Positions 44,647-53,279 are shown, counted from the stretch's first letter. The stretch is DNA of 64,000 nt from Massilia sp. ST3 (GCF_018119405.1 NZ_JAGPWC010000012.1:29475-93474), one strand, 5' to 3'. Notes: a model not told the origin generated them from the letters alone. Translations and numbers: made by a program.

Positions 44647-45378
44647 TCAGTCGCGCTTGAACTCCGCGTATTTGGGACAGGGCACCATGCCGGCGGCGCC
44701 TTCGCCACCCTGGGTGTCGAACTGCAGCGCACCGCCGCGGTCGCGCACGTAGTCGAGAGCGCTCGGCGTCGGACGCACGCTTCCGCCGGTGCGGCAATAA
44801 ACCTTGCTGCCGCGGCGGAAGCGGTAGATGGTGACGCCGTCGGGCGTCGTGTAGCTTTCCGAGGTCATGGTGCGGGAAGTGTCCTTGTGGGCCATCTCCA
44901 GGCGCTCGCTGAAGCGCTGCCATGTCGATGCCGACGGCGCCAGCGGCGCGAGCTTGCCTTCGCGCAGCGCCTGGTCGACCGGGCCGGCCTGGCGCACGGC
45001 CTGGCCGGACACGCTGCCGCCGGTCTCCGGGACCGGCTGGCGCTCCGCCAGGGGATCGTCATAGGGGGCGGGATCCGGCGCGGCGGGCGCCTGCCGGGGC
45101 GGGACGGATTCGGTGGGCGCAACAGGGCGCGCAAGCGCCTCCGCTTTGGGTCGCCGCACGGGATCGGGCGGCGAAGGAAGACGCGGCGCCGGCGGCCTCG
45201 CTTGCGGCGGACGCAGCACCGGCACCAGGTTGAACACGCGCTCGAACGGATCGCTGGCCTCGGGCCGCGGCGCCGAAGCCGACAGCCACAGCCAGGCCAG
45301 CAGCAGGTGCGCGCCGAGCGTGGCCGCCAGGGGCCAGCCCGGCGCGCGCCGCGCCATCAAGCCTTCGTGCGCGCGCAT
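44647..45378 (-). CDS. TonB-like Pro-rich membrane-anchored protein
   Basis: A 243-residue protein with one N-terminal membrane anchor (about residues 15-33), a long proline-rich spacer (about 40-120, with PPAPRLPSPPDPVRR) and a compact C-terminal domain with two cysteines (YCRTGGSVRPTP and VPCPKYAEF). The layout (anchor, stiff spacer, periplasmic domain) is that of TonB, but the end domain is not TonB's. It starts 7 bp after the aminopeptidase gene, so it is probably in the same transcript. The second ATG at 45357 has a better ribosome binding site. Confidence 0.6.
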   Translation of the reverse strand: MRAHEGLMARRAPGWPLAATLGAHLLLAWLWLSASAPRPEASDPFERVFNLVPVLRPPQARPPAPRLPSPPDPVRRPKAEALARPVAPTESVPPRQAPAAPDPAPYDDPLAERQPVPETGGSVSGQAVRQAGPVDQALREGKLAPLAPSASTWQRFSERLEMAHKDTSRTMTSESYTTPDGVTIYRFRRGSKVYCRTGGSVRPTPSALDYVRDRGGALQFDTQGGEGAAGMVPCPKYAEFKRD

Positions 45379-45385
45379 GCGGGCC

Positions 45386-48034
45386 TCAGGACTTCGGCGC
45401 GCCCATCGCTTTCTTGATCGCGACGCAGCGCTGGTCTTCCTGCAGGGTGTCGAGCAGCGAACGGCGGGTAAAGGCCGACAGGTCCTTCATGCTGTCGGCG
45501 GCGCGTTGCAGGCGCTGCACGCTTTGCGGGGTGCAGCTGGCCGGGATCATGCTGGTCGCATAGGAGCGCATGTAGACCGGACCGGCCGCCTTGTCCAGGG
45601 CCGGCAGGCTGGCCAGGCGCTTGGCGGCGGTCTGCTCGCTCAGCTTGGCCTGCTCGGCCGGGTAGATGGTGTGCATCGCGGTGCGCACGCGCGAGAACGG
45701 CAGCTTGGTCTTCAGGTCCTCGATCGTGCCCAGCCACTCGGCCTTGGCCTTGGGGTCCGGACGGCTGGCGAGGGCCGCCACGGCCGCGCCCTGGCCGGTG
45801 TCGGATTTGTCGCGCGCCTTCTCGGCTTCCACCAGCGCGGCGGCCCCGGCATGGTTGTAGCGGTTCAGGCGGCCGATGATGGCCCAGCGCTGGTCCTGGT
45901 CGATCTGCAGGCCTTCGCCCGGGGTCTTACCGTCCAGGAGGCCGGCCAGGCGGTTCAAGGCTTCCCCGCTGCTGGCCAGGTTCAGGTAGGCGCCGAACCA
46001 GCGGCGCTGGAAGTTGTCGTTGCCCTTGTGCGCGACGACGCCGTTCCAGGCCATGTCTTCCAGGGCCTTGCCGGTCTGGCGGCTGTAGGCGTTGTTCAGG
46101 TTCATGGCGTCCAGGTACTGCTTCGACGCCACGACCTTGCCCAGCACGTCGCCCAGCAGGGTGTAGTCCTGCTCCTGCGGGGCGTTGTTCAGGGCCACCT
46201 TGATGAATTCGTCCAGCGGCAGCTTGGCGTCGCGCACGCCGTCCCACAGGCTTTGCCACAGCATCGAGCGCAGCAGCGGATCCTCGACCTTGGCCAGGCT
46301 GGCGCGCGCGGTCTCGAAGGAACGCTTGTCCAGCTGGACCTTCACGAAGCCCCAGTCCTGGTAGTTCGGATAGACCAGGTCGGGGCAGGCGCTGCCGTTC
46401 AGGGCCGGCACGGCGGTCTTCGCGCCCTTGTAGGTGACGGCTTCGTTCTTCAGCAGCGACAGCTTGCCGCCGTCCAGCTTGAAGGAGGCGACCTGCACGC
46501 GCTGCTCGCGCAGGGTCGGCAGTTCCTTGCTCGGCGCGCTCTGCGCCAGGCTGAAGTTGCCGATCTTGCCGCCGTTGCAGGTGTAGGAGGCTTCGATGGT
46601 GTTCACGCCCGGCTGGTACAGCCATTCTTTAGTCCAGCCGCCCAGGTCGCGGCCGGCGGCCTCACCCAGGCTGCCAATGAAGTCCTGCAGGGTGGCGTTG
46701 CGCCACTGGTACTTGACCAGGTAGTTGTGCACGCCCTTGCGGAAGGTTTCTTCTCCCAGCAGGTGGCGCAGCTGCTTCAGGGTCGAGGCGCCCTTCGAAT
46801 AGGTGATCGCGTCGATGTTGTCGAAGGCGTTGGCCGAGGAGGGCACCGGCACCTCGATCGGGTGGGTGGTGACCTTCTGGTCCTGCACGTAGGCGGCGCC
46901 CTTGCCGGTCTGGTAGAAGGACTGCCAGGCATCCTTGAACTCGGTCGCCTCGGCCGTGGCCAGGGTGCCCATGAAGGAGGCGAAGCTCTCGTTCAGCCAG
47001 AGGCCGTTCCACCACTTCATGGTGACCAGGTCGCCGAACCACTGGTGCGCCATCTCGTGCATGATGACCGCGGCCAGGCGCTGCTTCTGCTCGGCCGTCA
47101 TGGCGGCCTTGTACATGAAGCCCGCCTCGGCGAAGGTCACGGCGCCGGCGTTTTCCATGGCGCCGTACAGGAAGTCGGGCACCAGCAGCTGGTCGTATTT
47201 CTCGAACTGGTAAGGGATGCCGAAGTAGTCCTCGAAGAACACCAGGCCGGCCTTGGTGTAGCGGAACCAGTCTTCCGGCGTCACCTGCGAGGCGACCGAC
47301 TGGCGCGCGAACAGGCGCATCGGATAGCGTGCGCTGTTGTCTTCCCATACCTTGTACGGACCGGCGTGCAGCGAGAAGTTGTAGGGGCTGAGCTTCTTGG
47401 TGGTTTTGAAGGTCCAGCGCTTGCTTGCACCGGCATCCGCGACGGCGGTTTCGCGCGTGGTGGTGACCACGGTCCAGTCGCTCGGGGCGCTGACGGTGAC
47501 GCTGTAGGTGGCTTTCAGGTCGGGCTGGTCGAACACCGCGAACATCTGGTGCGCCGCGGCCGGCTCGAAGTGCGAGTAGGTGTAGACCCGGCCATCCACC
47601 GGGTCGACCATGCGGTGCAGGCCTTCGCCGTTGGTGCTGTGCAGGCGCTCGTAGGCGACGGTGACGGTATTGCGGCCCTTGGCCAGGTCCTGCGGCGCGA
47701 TGGTGATGAACCAGTCGTTGTAGCGCGCGTCCACCTTCTTGCCGTTGACCGTGACCGACTTGACGGTGGCCTTGTTCAGGTCGAGGGTGAGGGCGGCATC
47801 CGTGTCCTTCAGGTCGAAGGTCGCGGTGGTCGTGCCGGCAAAGCTTTCCTTGCCGGTGAGGGTGAAGTCCAGCACATAGTCCACGTTCGACACGCGCGCC
47901 GAACGCGCGGCGGCGTCTTCCTGCGACAGGTAGGCGTTCTCGGCGCGGGCCGGCGCGGCCGCATGGGCGGCGCTGCCGAAGGCGAAGGCGGAAGCGATGG
48001 CCAGGGCCATCACGCGGTGTGCGGGAAAGTTCAC
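45386..48034 (-). CDS. exported M1-family aminopeptidase
   Basis: An 882-residue zinc aminopeptidase with a signal peptide (VMALAIASAFAFG...AHA, cleaved near residue 26). The exopeptidase motif GAMENAG and the zinc site HEMAH (His326, His330) with Glu349 in NESFA are intact. The C-terminal half is the ERAP1-like helical domain. It removes N-terminal residues from peptides, here in the periplasm or outside, likely for peptide nutrition. I choose the GTG at 48034, which follows GAGGAG. The reading frame stays open far upstream, but that part belongs to other genes' shadows. Confidence 0.92.
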   Translation of the reverse strand: MNFPAHRVMALAIASAFAFGSAAHAAAPARAENAYLSQEDAAARSARVSNVDYVLDFTLTGKESFAGTTTATFDLKDTDAALTLDLNKATVKSVTVNGKKVDARYNDWFITIAPQDLAKGRNTVTVAYERLHSTNGEGLHRMVDPVDGRVYTYSHFEPAAAHQMFAVFDQPDLKATYSVTVSAPSDWTVVTTTRETAVADAGASKRWTFKTTKKLSPYNFSLHAGPYKVWEDNSARYPMRLFARQSVASQVTPEDWFRYTKAGLVFFEDYFGIPYQFEKYDQLLVPDFLYGAMENAGAVTFAEAGFMYKAAMTAEQKQRLAAVIMHEMAHQWFGDLVTMKWWNGLWLNESFASFMGTLATAEATEFKDAWQSFYQTGKGAAYVQDQKVTTHPIEVPVPSSANAFDNIDAITYSKGASTLKQLRHLLGEETFRKGVHNYLVKYQWRNATLQDFIGSLGEAAGRDLGGWTKEWLYQPGVNTIEASYTCNGGKIGNFSLAQSAPSKELPTLREQRVQVASFKLDGGKLSLLKNEAVTYKGAKTAVPALNGSACPDLVYPNYQDWGFVKVQLDKRSFETARASLAKVEDPLLRSMLWQSLWDGVRDAKLPLDEFIKVALNNAPQEQDYTLLGDVLGKVVASKQYLDAMNLNNAYSRQTGKALEDMAWNGVVAHKGNDNFQRRWFGAYLNLASSGEALNRLAGLLDGKTPGEGLQIDQDQRWAIIGRLNRYNHAGAAALVEAEKARDKSDTGQGAAVAALASRPDPKAKAEWLGTIEDLKTKLPFSRVRTAMHTIYPAEQAKLSEQTAAKRLASLPALDKAAGPVYMRSYATSMIPASCTPQSVQRLQRAADSMKDLSAFTRRSLLDTLQEDQRCVAIKKAMGAPKS

Positions 48035-48178
48035 GGTGACTCCTCTATCGACAGCGCATACATGTGCGCAAAATAATAATCGCGCAAGAATAGCACGCGG
48101 TCGCGGCCATTTACACCACATACATATCGATTCGTAGCACGTACGTACGGATGCTTTGGTGAGAAGACGGGAGGTGCC

Positions 48179-48302
48179 GTAGGGTGGACGGGGTGATTCG
48201 GGCCAGTGGCCCGAATCACGAACGTCCACGCGTTCAAGCGCACGGTGCCAGGCCGTACAAGCCGGTGTTGGACGCGTGGACGGCGCAGCCGTCCACCCTG
48301 CG
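48179..48302. repeat. dispersed palindromic element, copy 3 (divergent)
   Basis: About 124 bp with near-perfect inverted ends GTAGGGTGGACGG and CCGTCCACCCTGC, the right hairpin GTGGACGGCGCAGCCGTCCAC, and an inner hairpin GTGATTCGGGCC / GGCCCGAATCAC. The core differs from copies 1 and 2; only the ends and right hairpin are shared. It lies in the 293-bp gap between the OYE and aminopeptidase genes, both on the minus strand; the rest of that gap holds the aminopeptidase promoter region and nothing else I can name. Confidence 0.65.
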
Positions 48303-48327
48303 GTTAACGAAACCGGCGGGAGGGGGA

Positions 48328-49380
48328 TTACAGCGCCGGATAATCCGTGTAGCCTTCGGCCGTCGCATGGTAGAACAGCTCCGGCTTCGGGGTGTTCAGC
48401 GGCGCGCCGGCCTTCAGGCGCTTCGGCAGGTCCGGGTTGGCGATGAACCACACGCCGAAGGCCACGGCATCCGCTTCGCCCGAGGAGATCAGCTGCTCGG
48501 CGCTTTCCTTGGTCAGCTTTTCGTTGGCGATGTAGACGCCGCCGAATTCCTTCTTCAGCAGCGGACGCAGGCTGTCCTCGCCGATCGCCTCGCGCGCGCA
48601 GATGAAGGCGATCTTGCGCTTGCCCAGTTCGCGCGCCACGTAGCCGAAGGTCGCGGCCGGATCGGAGTCGCCCATGTCGTGGGCGTCGCGGCGCGGCGCC
48701 AGGTGCATGCCCACGCGGTCGGCGCCCCAGACCTCGATGCAGGCGTCGGTCACTTCCAGCATCAGGCGCGCGCGGTTCTCGACCGAGCCGCCGTACTGGT
48801 CGGTGCGCTGGTTGGTGGAGTCCTGCAGGAACTGGTCGAGCAGGTAGCCGTTGGCGCCGTGGATCTCGACGCCGTCGAAGCCCGCCCTCTTGGCGTTCTC
48901 GGCGCCCTTGCGGTAGGCCGCGACGATGGCCGGGATCTCGGCCGTTTCCAGTGCGCGCGGGGTGGCGTACTCGCGCTTGGGGCGCACCAGGCTCACATGG
49001 CCCTTGGGCTGCACCGCCGAGGGCGCGACCGGCAGGGCGCCGTCCAGGAACACCGGGTCGGAAATGCGGCCCACGTGCCACAGCTGCAGGAAGATGCGCC
49101 CGCCGGCCTTGTGCACGGCTTCGGTGACGCTCTTCCAGCCTTCCACCTGCTCGTCGGACCAGATGCCCGGGGTGTCGGCATAGCCCACGCCCATCGGGGT
49201 GACGGCGGTGGCTTCGGACAGGATCAGGCCGGCCGAGGCGCGCTGCACGTAGTACTCCGCCATCAGCGCGTTCGGCACGCGGCCGGCGCCCACGGCGCGC
49301 GAACGGGTCAGCGGCGCCATCACGATGCGGTTCGGCAGCTCCAGGGCGCCCACTTTGATCGGGTCAAACATTGTCGTCAT
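48328..49380 (-). CDS. Old Yellow Enzyme-type alkene reductase
   Basis: A 350-residue FMN TIM-barrel enzyme (NemA/XenA/YqjM superfamily, NemA-like subgroup). It has LPNRIVMAPLTRSRA at the start, the HGANGYLLDQFLQ substrate/FMN strand and SVENRARLMLEV. It reduces activated alkenes, quinones, nitro-esters or N-ethylmaleimide with NAD(P)H. It is 9 bp behind the ArsR-type gene and thus under its control. This arrangement resembles electrophile-response units such as nemRA, though with a different regulator family. Confidence 0.93.
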   Translation of the reverse strand: MTTMFDPIKVGALELPNRIVMAPLTRSRAVGAGRVPNALMAEYYVQRASAGLILSEATAVTPMGVGYADTPGIWSDEQVEGWKSVTEAVHKAGGRIFLQLWHVGRISDPVFLDGALPVAPSAVQPKGHVSLVRPKREYATPRALETAEIPAIVAAYRKGAENAKRAGFDGVEIHGANGYLLDQFLQDSTNQRTDQYGGSVENRARLMLEVTDACIEVWGADRVGMHLAPRRDAHDMGDSDPAATFGYVARELGKRKIAFICAREAIGEDSLRPLLKKEFGGVYIANEKLTKESAEQLISSGEADAVAFGVWFIANPDLPKRLKAGAPLNTPKPELFYHATAEGYTDYPAL

Positions 49381-49389
49381 TCGGTACTC

Positions 49390-49686
49390 CTACAATCCGT
49401 CATTCAGTTGGTCGAGGAAGGCCTGGATGACCTCCTCGTTGCGTTGGTAGAAGACCCATTGGGCGACGCGCCGCGTGCTGACCAGGCCCGCGCGCTGCAG
49501 GGTCGCCAGGTGGGCCGACACCGTCGATTGCGACAGGCCGGTGCGCTGGTCGATCAGCTTGCAGCACACGCCGAAGTCGAGCGGGTGCTCCTGCCCGGCG
49601 AAGTGCTTCTGCGGATCCTTCAGCATCTGCAGGATCTGGCGCCGGACCGGATTGGCCAGCGCCTTGTGGATCGCGTCGATGTCCAT
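49390..49686 (-). CDS. ArsR-family transcriptional repressor
   Basis: A 98-residue winged-helix protein with recognition helix [17 protein letters not shown]. Paired cysteines (GVCCKL) lie before the recognition region, so electrophile or redox sensing is possible. First gene of the operon with Old Yellow Enzyme; ATG preceded by AGGAAG. A perfect palindromic operator lies 32 bp upstream. ArsR-type proteins usually repress their own operon until the ligand or oxidant binds. Confidence 0.9.
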   Translation of the reverse strand: MDIDAIHKALANPVRRQILQMLKDPQKHFAGQEHPLDFGVCCKLIDQRTGLSQSTVSAHLATLQRAGLVSTRRVAQWVFYQRNEEVIQAFLDQLNDGL

Positions 49687-49717
49687 GAAATCTTCCTTAT
49701 ATCGGATTTTTACGATC

Positions 49718-49743
49718 CGAATATCGTCATCTTACGATATTCG
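49718..49743. promoter_or_regulatory. perfect palindromic operator for the ArsR-type repressor
   Basis: CGAATATCGT-CATCTT-ACGATATTCG: a perfect 10-bp inverted repeat with 6-base centre in the 142-bp gap between the ArsR gene and the divergent Gdx/SugE gene. Next to it a second partial copy (ATATCGGA ... TCCGAATAT, about 49700-49723) suggests a two-site operator. Confidence 0.75.
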
Positions 49744-49770
49744 AAAAATTCGTGCAGGGACCGTGCTGTT

Positions 49771-49799
49771 TTTCGGCGCGGCAAGCCCGCTGCTATACT
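49771..49799 (+). promoter_or_regulatory. probable promoter of gdx/sugE
   Basis: TATACT at 49794-49799, 17 bp after TTTCGG, 29 bp before the start codon. The -35 is poor. No guanidine riboswitch is visible in the short leader. Confidence 0.35.
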
Positions 49800-49828
49800 G
49801 CGCCGCTCCTTCGCACCCCAGGAAAACC

Positions 49829-50149
49829 ATGAGTTGGATCTATCTGTTCGTCGCCGGCCTGCTCGAAGTGGCCTGGGCGGTCGGCCTGAAGTACACCGCC
49901 GGCTTCACCCGCCTGTGGCCGTCCGTGTTCACCCTGGTCACCATGGCCGGCAGCGTCGGCATGCTCGGTCTGGCCCTGCGCCAGCTGCCGCTGGGCACGG
50001 CCTACGCGGTATGGACCGGCATCGGCACCATCGGCACCGCCATCTTCGGCATGCTGCTCTTGAACGAACCGGCCGGCGCCCTGCGCCTGCTGGCGATCGG
50101 CATGATCGCCGGCGGCATCGTCCTGCTCAAGGTCCTGACACCTGGCTGA
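49829..50149 (+). CDS. gdx: SMR-family exporter, Gdx/SugE type
   Basis: A 106-residue four-helix inner-membrane protein very close to SugE/Gdx: [20 protein letters not shown] (essential Glu13), GLKYTAGF and [15 protein letters not shown]. It works as an antiparallel dimer exchanging guanidinium (or some quaternary ammonium ions) for protons. The usual guanidine riboswitch in front of gdx genes is missing here. The divergent ArsR-operator region may also affect it. Confidence 0.92.
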   Translation: MSWIYLFVAGLLEVAWAVGLKYTAGFTRLWPSVFTLVTMAGSVGMLGLALRQLPLGTAYAVWTGIGTIGTAIFGMLLLNEPAGALRLLAIGMIAGGIVLLKVLTPG

Positions 50150-50156
50150 ACCCCAC

Positions 50157-51122
50157 TTATTTGCCGAAGCTCGGATTCGGCCGGGTGAGGTAGTACCACT
50201 CCTTGTTGGCCAGCGCCTTGGCGTCAGGGAACAGGATGCGTCCGCCGAATTCGGCCACCACCGGCGTGCCGTCGGCGCGCAGGCCGATCTGCTCGCCCTC
50301 GTTCAAGGGGTCGAAGCTGGCCCACTGGCGGGTGAAATGGTCGCCTTCGTGCAGCTTGTCGTGCACCACCACCATCGACAGCGCCTCGATTTCGTCATGG
50401 GGCGCGGGCGCCGGTTCGGGCGCGTCGATCAGCTTGTGGAAGGCGAGGGTGTTCATGATGGCCTGGTAGGCCACTTCCGGCGCCTGCGGGTCGGCGTGCT
50501 GGCCGCATTCCAGGGTCAGCGCGTAGCCGCCGGTGCTGCGCATGTACTCGGTGGTGCCGACGCCGTAGCGCAACACGGTCTCGAGCTCGTCGGCGTCGCG
50601 CGAGCGGCGCTGCACCCCGGCGCCATAGGTCGCCAGCCAGCCGTCGACGAAGCGGCGCACGCCCAGGCGCAGCGCCCAGGCGCGTTCCTGTTCGGCGTGG
50701 CGGAAGGGCTGCAGCGCACCGTCGTTGTTCTCCGGGCCGACCATCACGAAGGGCTGGCCGGGCGCATTGAACGAGTGCAGGTCGAGCAGCACGTCGTGCT
50801 GGGCCAGCAGGGGACAGAGCCAGTTGCCGACGCGGTCCTCGAAGTCCTGCGGGTTCTCTTTCGGGAACAGGTCGCGGTTCAGGTTGCGGTCGCCGTTGCG
50901 CTCGCCCTTGGCGTAGGCCAGCGGGTTGACGATGGGGACGAAGGTGACGCTGCCGGCCTGGATGTGCAGCTTGCCGCTGTCGATTTCCTCCATCACGCGC
51001 TGGATCGCCTTGGTGCCGCACACCTCGTTGCCATGGGTGGCGCCCATGATGATCAGGCGCGGGCCCGGTGCCATGCCGGTGTAGTTGACGGATTTGAACT
51101 GGAACTGGCGGGAGGAAGTCAT
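50157..51122 (-). CDS. M14-like AstE/aspartoacylase-family amidohydrolase
   Basis: A 321-residue zinc enzyme with the HxxE metal motif in GATHGNEVCGTKAI and the later zinc-binding DLHSFNAPG. It belongs to the succinylglutamate desuccinylase/aspartoacylase family, which cleaves acyl groups from amino acids. I use the ATG at 51122: a TATAAA -10-like box (51158-51163) lies just upstream of the earlier in-frame ATG at 51155, which would leave no leader. Specific substrate unknown. Confidence 0.85.
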   Translation of the reverse strand: MTSSRQFQFKSVNYTGMAPGPRLIIMGATHGNEVCGTKAIQRVMEEIDSGKLHIQAGSVTFVPIVNPLAYAKGERNGDRNLNRDLFPKENPQDFEDRVGNWLCPLLAQHDVLLDLHSFNAPGQPFVMVGPENNDGALQPFRHAEQERAWALRLGVRRFVDGWLATYGAGVQRRSRDADELETVLRYGVGTTEYMRSTGGYALTLECGQHADPQAPEVAYQAIMNTLAFHKLIDAPEPAPAPHDEIEALSMVVVHDKLHEGDHFTRQWASFDPLNEGEQIGLRADGTPVVAEFGGRILFPDAKALANKEWYYLTRPNPSFGK

Positions 51123-51157
51123 GCTAGGGAGGTCCGGTGGAAAAGAGGTGGCCATAT

Positions 51158-51163
51158 TTTATA
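51158..51163 (-). promoter_or_regulatory. probable -10 box of AstE-like gene
   Basis: TATAAA on the minus strand, about 36 bp before the ATG at 51122. No good -35 is seen at 16-18 bp. Confidence 0.35.
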
Positions 51164-51262
51164 GGACAATGCGTAAGACAATGCAGGACGAATGCTGGCG
51201 CCCGGCCGGCCGGCATGGCATGATCCGCCACTTTCCATTCAAATTTGTAAGCCACGCACAGC

Positions 51263-52396
51263 ATGAGCAGCGCCCGCATCCACGGCCTCGATACCCTGCG
51301 CGCGATCGCGGTCAGCCTCGTCGTGCTGCACCATTACGTGCTGTTCGTGACCGACCGGCCCACCTTCGGCTGGGTGGGGCAGGTCGGCTGGGCGGGCGTG
51401 GACCTGTTCTTCGCGCTGTCGGGCTACCTGATCGGCAACCAGATATTCAAGGCCATCCGCGGCGGCGAGGGGCTGTCGCTGCCGCGCTTCTACGCCAGGC
51501 GCCTGCTGCGCACCCTGCCGAACTACTGGTTCGTGCTGGCCCTGTATTTCCTGTGGCCCGCCTTCCGCGGCGACGGACCGCTGCTGCCGCTGTGGAAGTA
51601 CCTGAGCTTCATCCAGAACCACCACCTGGAGCCGGGCACTGCTTTCTCGCATTCCTGGTCGCTCGCCATCGAGGAGCAGTTCTACCTGCTGCTGCCGGCG
51701 CTGGCGCTCCTCGGCGCGGCGTTCGGACGCTCGCTGCGCCTGGCCTGGTTCGCCATCGCGCTGGCCTTCGGCGCGGGCATGCTGGCGCGGGCCTGGCTGT
51801 GGCATGACGTGGTGCAGGGGGAGCGCTACTGGATGCACCATTATTACAAGTACATCTACTATGCGAGCTTCTGCCGTTTCGACGAACTGCTGGCGGGAGT
51901 GGGCGTTGCGCTGTTCAGGAACTGTCATCCCGCGGCATGGGCGCGCCTGACCCGTCACGGCAACCTGCTCGGACTGGCGGGGCTGGCGGCGACCGGCGTC
52001 GCCTTCTGGTGGTTCCTGCGCGACCATTACGGCTTCGGTCCGACCGTGTTCGGCTACCCGCTGCTGGCGCTCGGGTTCTCGCTGCTGATCGTGGCGGCGG
52101 TCTCGCCCGGCGCGCTGCTGTGCAGGATCCGCGTCCCGGGGGCGGGCGCGCTGGCCCTGTGGTCCTACGCGATCTACCTGCTGCACAAGCAGGTTTGCGT
52201 GATGGGCGCCGCCTGGCTGGCGCGCCAGGGCGTGGATGCGGAATCGCCGCTCGCCATCGCGGCGCTGCTGGCGCTCTCGGTCTTCACCGGCTGGCTGCTT
52301 TATCGCCTGATCGAGACGCCGTTCATGGCGCTGCGCGAGCGCTACGTGCCGGGCAATGCGGCGCCTCCACGGAGCGGCGCCCTGCATCCCGGCTAG
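51263..52396 (+). CDS. acyltransferase-3 (OafA-like) membrane protein
   Basis: A 377-residue inner-membrane O-acyltransferase with about ten hydrophobic segments, starting with the family motif GLDTLRAIAVSLVVLHHY (catalytic His at about 28) and carrying RFYARRLLRTLPNYW and SHSWSLAIEEQFYLLLP. Such enzymes acylate surface sugars. The target is unknown; there is no polysaccharide locus next to it. It overlaps the end of the convergent hypothetical gene by 4 bp. Confidence 0.88.
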   Translation: MSSARIHGLDTLRAIAVSLVVLHHYVLFVTDRPTFGWVGQVGWAGVDLFFALSGYLIGNQIFKAIRGGEGLSLPRFYARRLLRTLPNYWFVLALYFLWPAFRGDGPLLPLWKYLSFIQNHHLEPGTAFSHSWSLAIEEQFYLLLPALALLGAAFGRSLRLAWFAIALAFGAGMLARAWLWHDVVQGERYWMHHYYKYIYYASFCRFDELLAGVGVALFRNCHPAAWARLTRHGNLLGLAGLAATGVAFWWFLRDHYGFGPTVFGYPLLALGFSLLIVAAVSPGALLCRIRVPGAGALALWSYAIYLLHKQVCVMGAAWLARQGVDAESPLAIAALLALSVFTGWLLYRLIETPFMALRERYVPGNAAPPRSGALHPG

Positions 52397-52680
52397 AAGG
52401 GCGGTTTGACCTCTACCTCGGGAAGCAGGTCGAGGTCGATCTTTTCCAGCACCAGGTCGGCCAGGTCCAGCGCGGCCAGCAGGGCCGCCGTCTCGAAGGT
52501 GGCGTAGGCCTGCGCATTGGTCGACTTGGCCGACACCAGCATGATCGGCAGGGCGGGGAAGTGGGGCGCCAGGCGCTCCAGCAGGACGTCGCCGACGCCC
52601 GGGCGGACGTAGCTCGGGTGCGGAAAGGCGACCACCAGGCGGATGCCGCGCACGGTGGTGATCGCCGCCGACATCTTCAT
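52393..52680 (-). CDS. small protein, unknown function
   Basis: A 95-residue cytoplasmic protein with no recognised domain. The C-terminal half is Leu/Asp-rich and helical (LLAALDLADLVLEKIDLDLL). It starts 6 bp after the next hypothetical gene ends, so the two are a transcriptional pair. Confidence 0.55.
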   Translation of the reverse strand: MKMSAAITTVRGIRLVVAFPHPSYVRPGVGDVLLERLAPHFPALPIMLVSAKSTNAQAYATFETAALLAALDLADLVLEKIDLDLLPEVEVKPPF

Positions 52681-52686
52681 GGATGG

Positions 52687-53157
52687 TCAGTGCTGGGCTT
52701 CGATCACGCCGAAGGCCGCCGGTGCGTCGGCCAGGTAGGCCAGCACCGCGTGGGCCTGCACCAGCGGATCGAATTCGGCGTTGGCCGCGATGGCGGCGCG
52801 CAGGCCGGGCACGATTTCCGGCGTATGCGGGCTGCGGTAGGCCTCGATCAGCATGCGCGCCAGTTCCGTCGGCGCATCGCTGCGGCGCAGGCGCGCCTCG
52901 ATGATCGCCAGTAGGGCGCGCTGCATGCGCGGGGTGGGATTGCGGATGTGGACGAACACCAGCGGCGTGTTCGAGATCGCCGCGCAGACCGCCGTTTCCA
53001 TCTCGTCCGCGCTCAGGTCCGAGGCGATGTCGAAATAGGCCTTGTTCCAGCGCGTGCGCGCATAGGCGTGGCCGGGCGGGAAGGCGTCCACGCTTTCCAG
53101 GCCCAGGGCCCGGCTGGCGCGCGACAGCAGCGAAGAGAGGGTGTCTAGCAGCGGCAT
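52687..53157 (-). CDS. hypothetical helical protein
   Basis: A 156-residue cytoplasmic protein, mostly helical, of no family I know. It contains FVHIRNPTPRMQRALLAIIE and several conserved-looking aromatic residues (WNKAYFDIAS). The ATG at 53157 lacks a clear ribosome binding site; an extension to 53238 is rejected because it is Pro/Arg-rich. First gene of the pair with the 95-residue protein. Confidence 0.55.
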   Translation of the reverse strand: MPLLDTLSSLLSRASRALGLESVDAFPPGHAYARTRWNKAYFDIASDLSADEMETAVCAAISNTPLVFVHIRNPTPRMQRALLAIIEARLRRSDAPTELARMLIEAYRSPHTPEIVPGLRAAIAANAEFDPLVQAHAVLAYLADAPAAFGVIEAQH

Positions 53158-53239
53158 GGCGGGAAAAGAGTCAGGTGCTTCATCCCGGCAGTGTAGCGCA
53201 AGCGCGCCCGGGCCGCAGCCACGAGGAGCTTCCCGCAAC

Positions 53240-53262
53240 GGGCCGCCGCTGGCGGGCGGCCC
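53240..53262. terminator. GC hairpin downstream of pirin gene
   Basis: GGGCCGCC / GGCGGCCC stem with a 7-base loop in the gap after the pirin gene. It has no adjacent T-run on the minus strand, so termination is uncertain. Confidence 0.4.
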
Positions 53263-53279
53263 ATCTTGGGAAAAACGGC

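Noticed and set aside
48035..49081. Long upstream extension of the aminopeptidase frame
   Set aside because: The extension runs through a palindromic repeat and the OYE gene out of frame; the GTG at 48034 has a strong ribosome binding site and starts a signal peptide.
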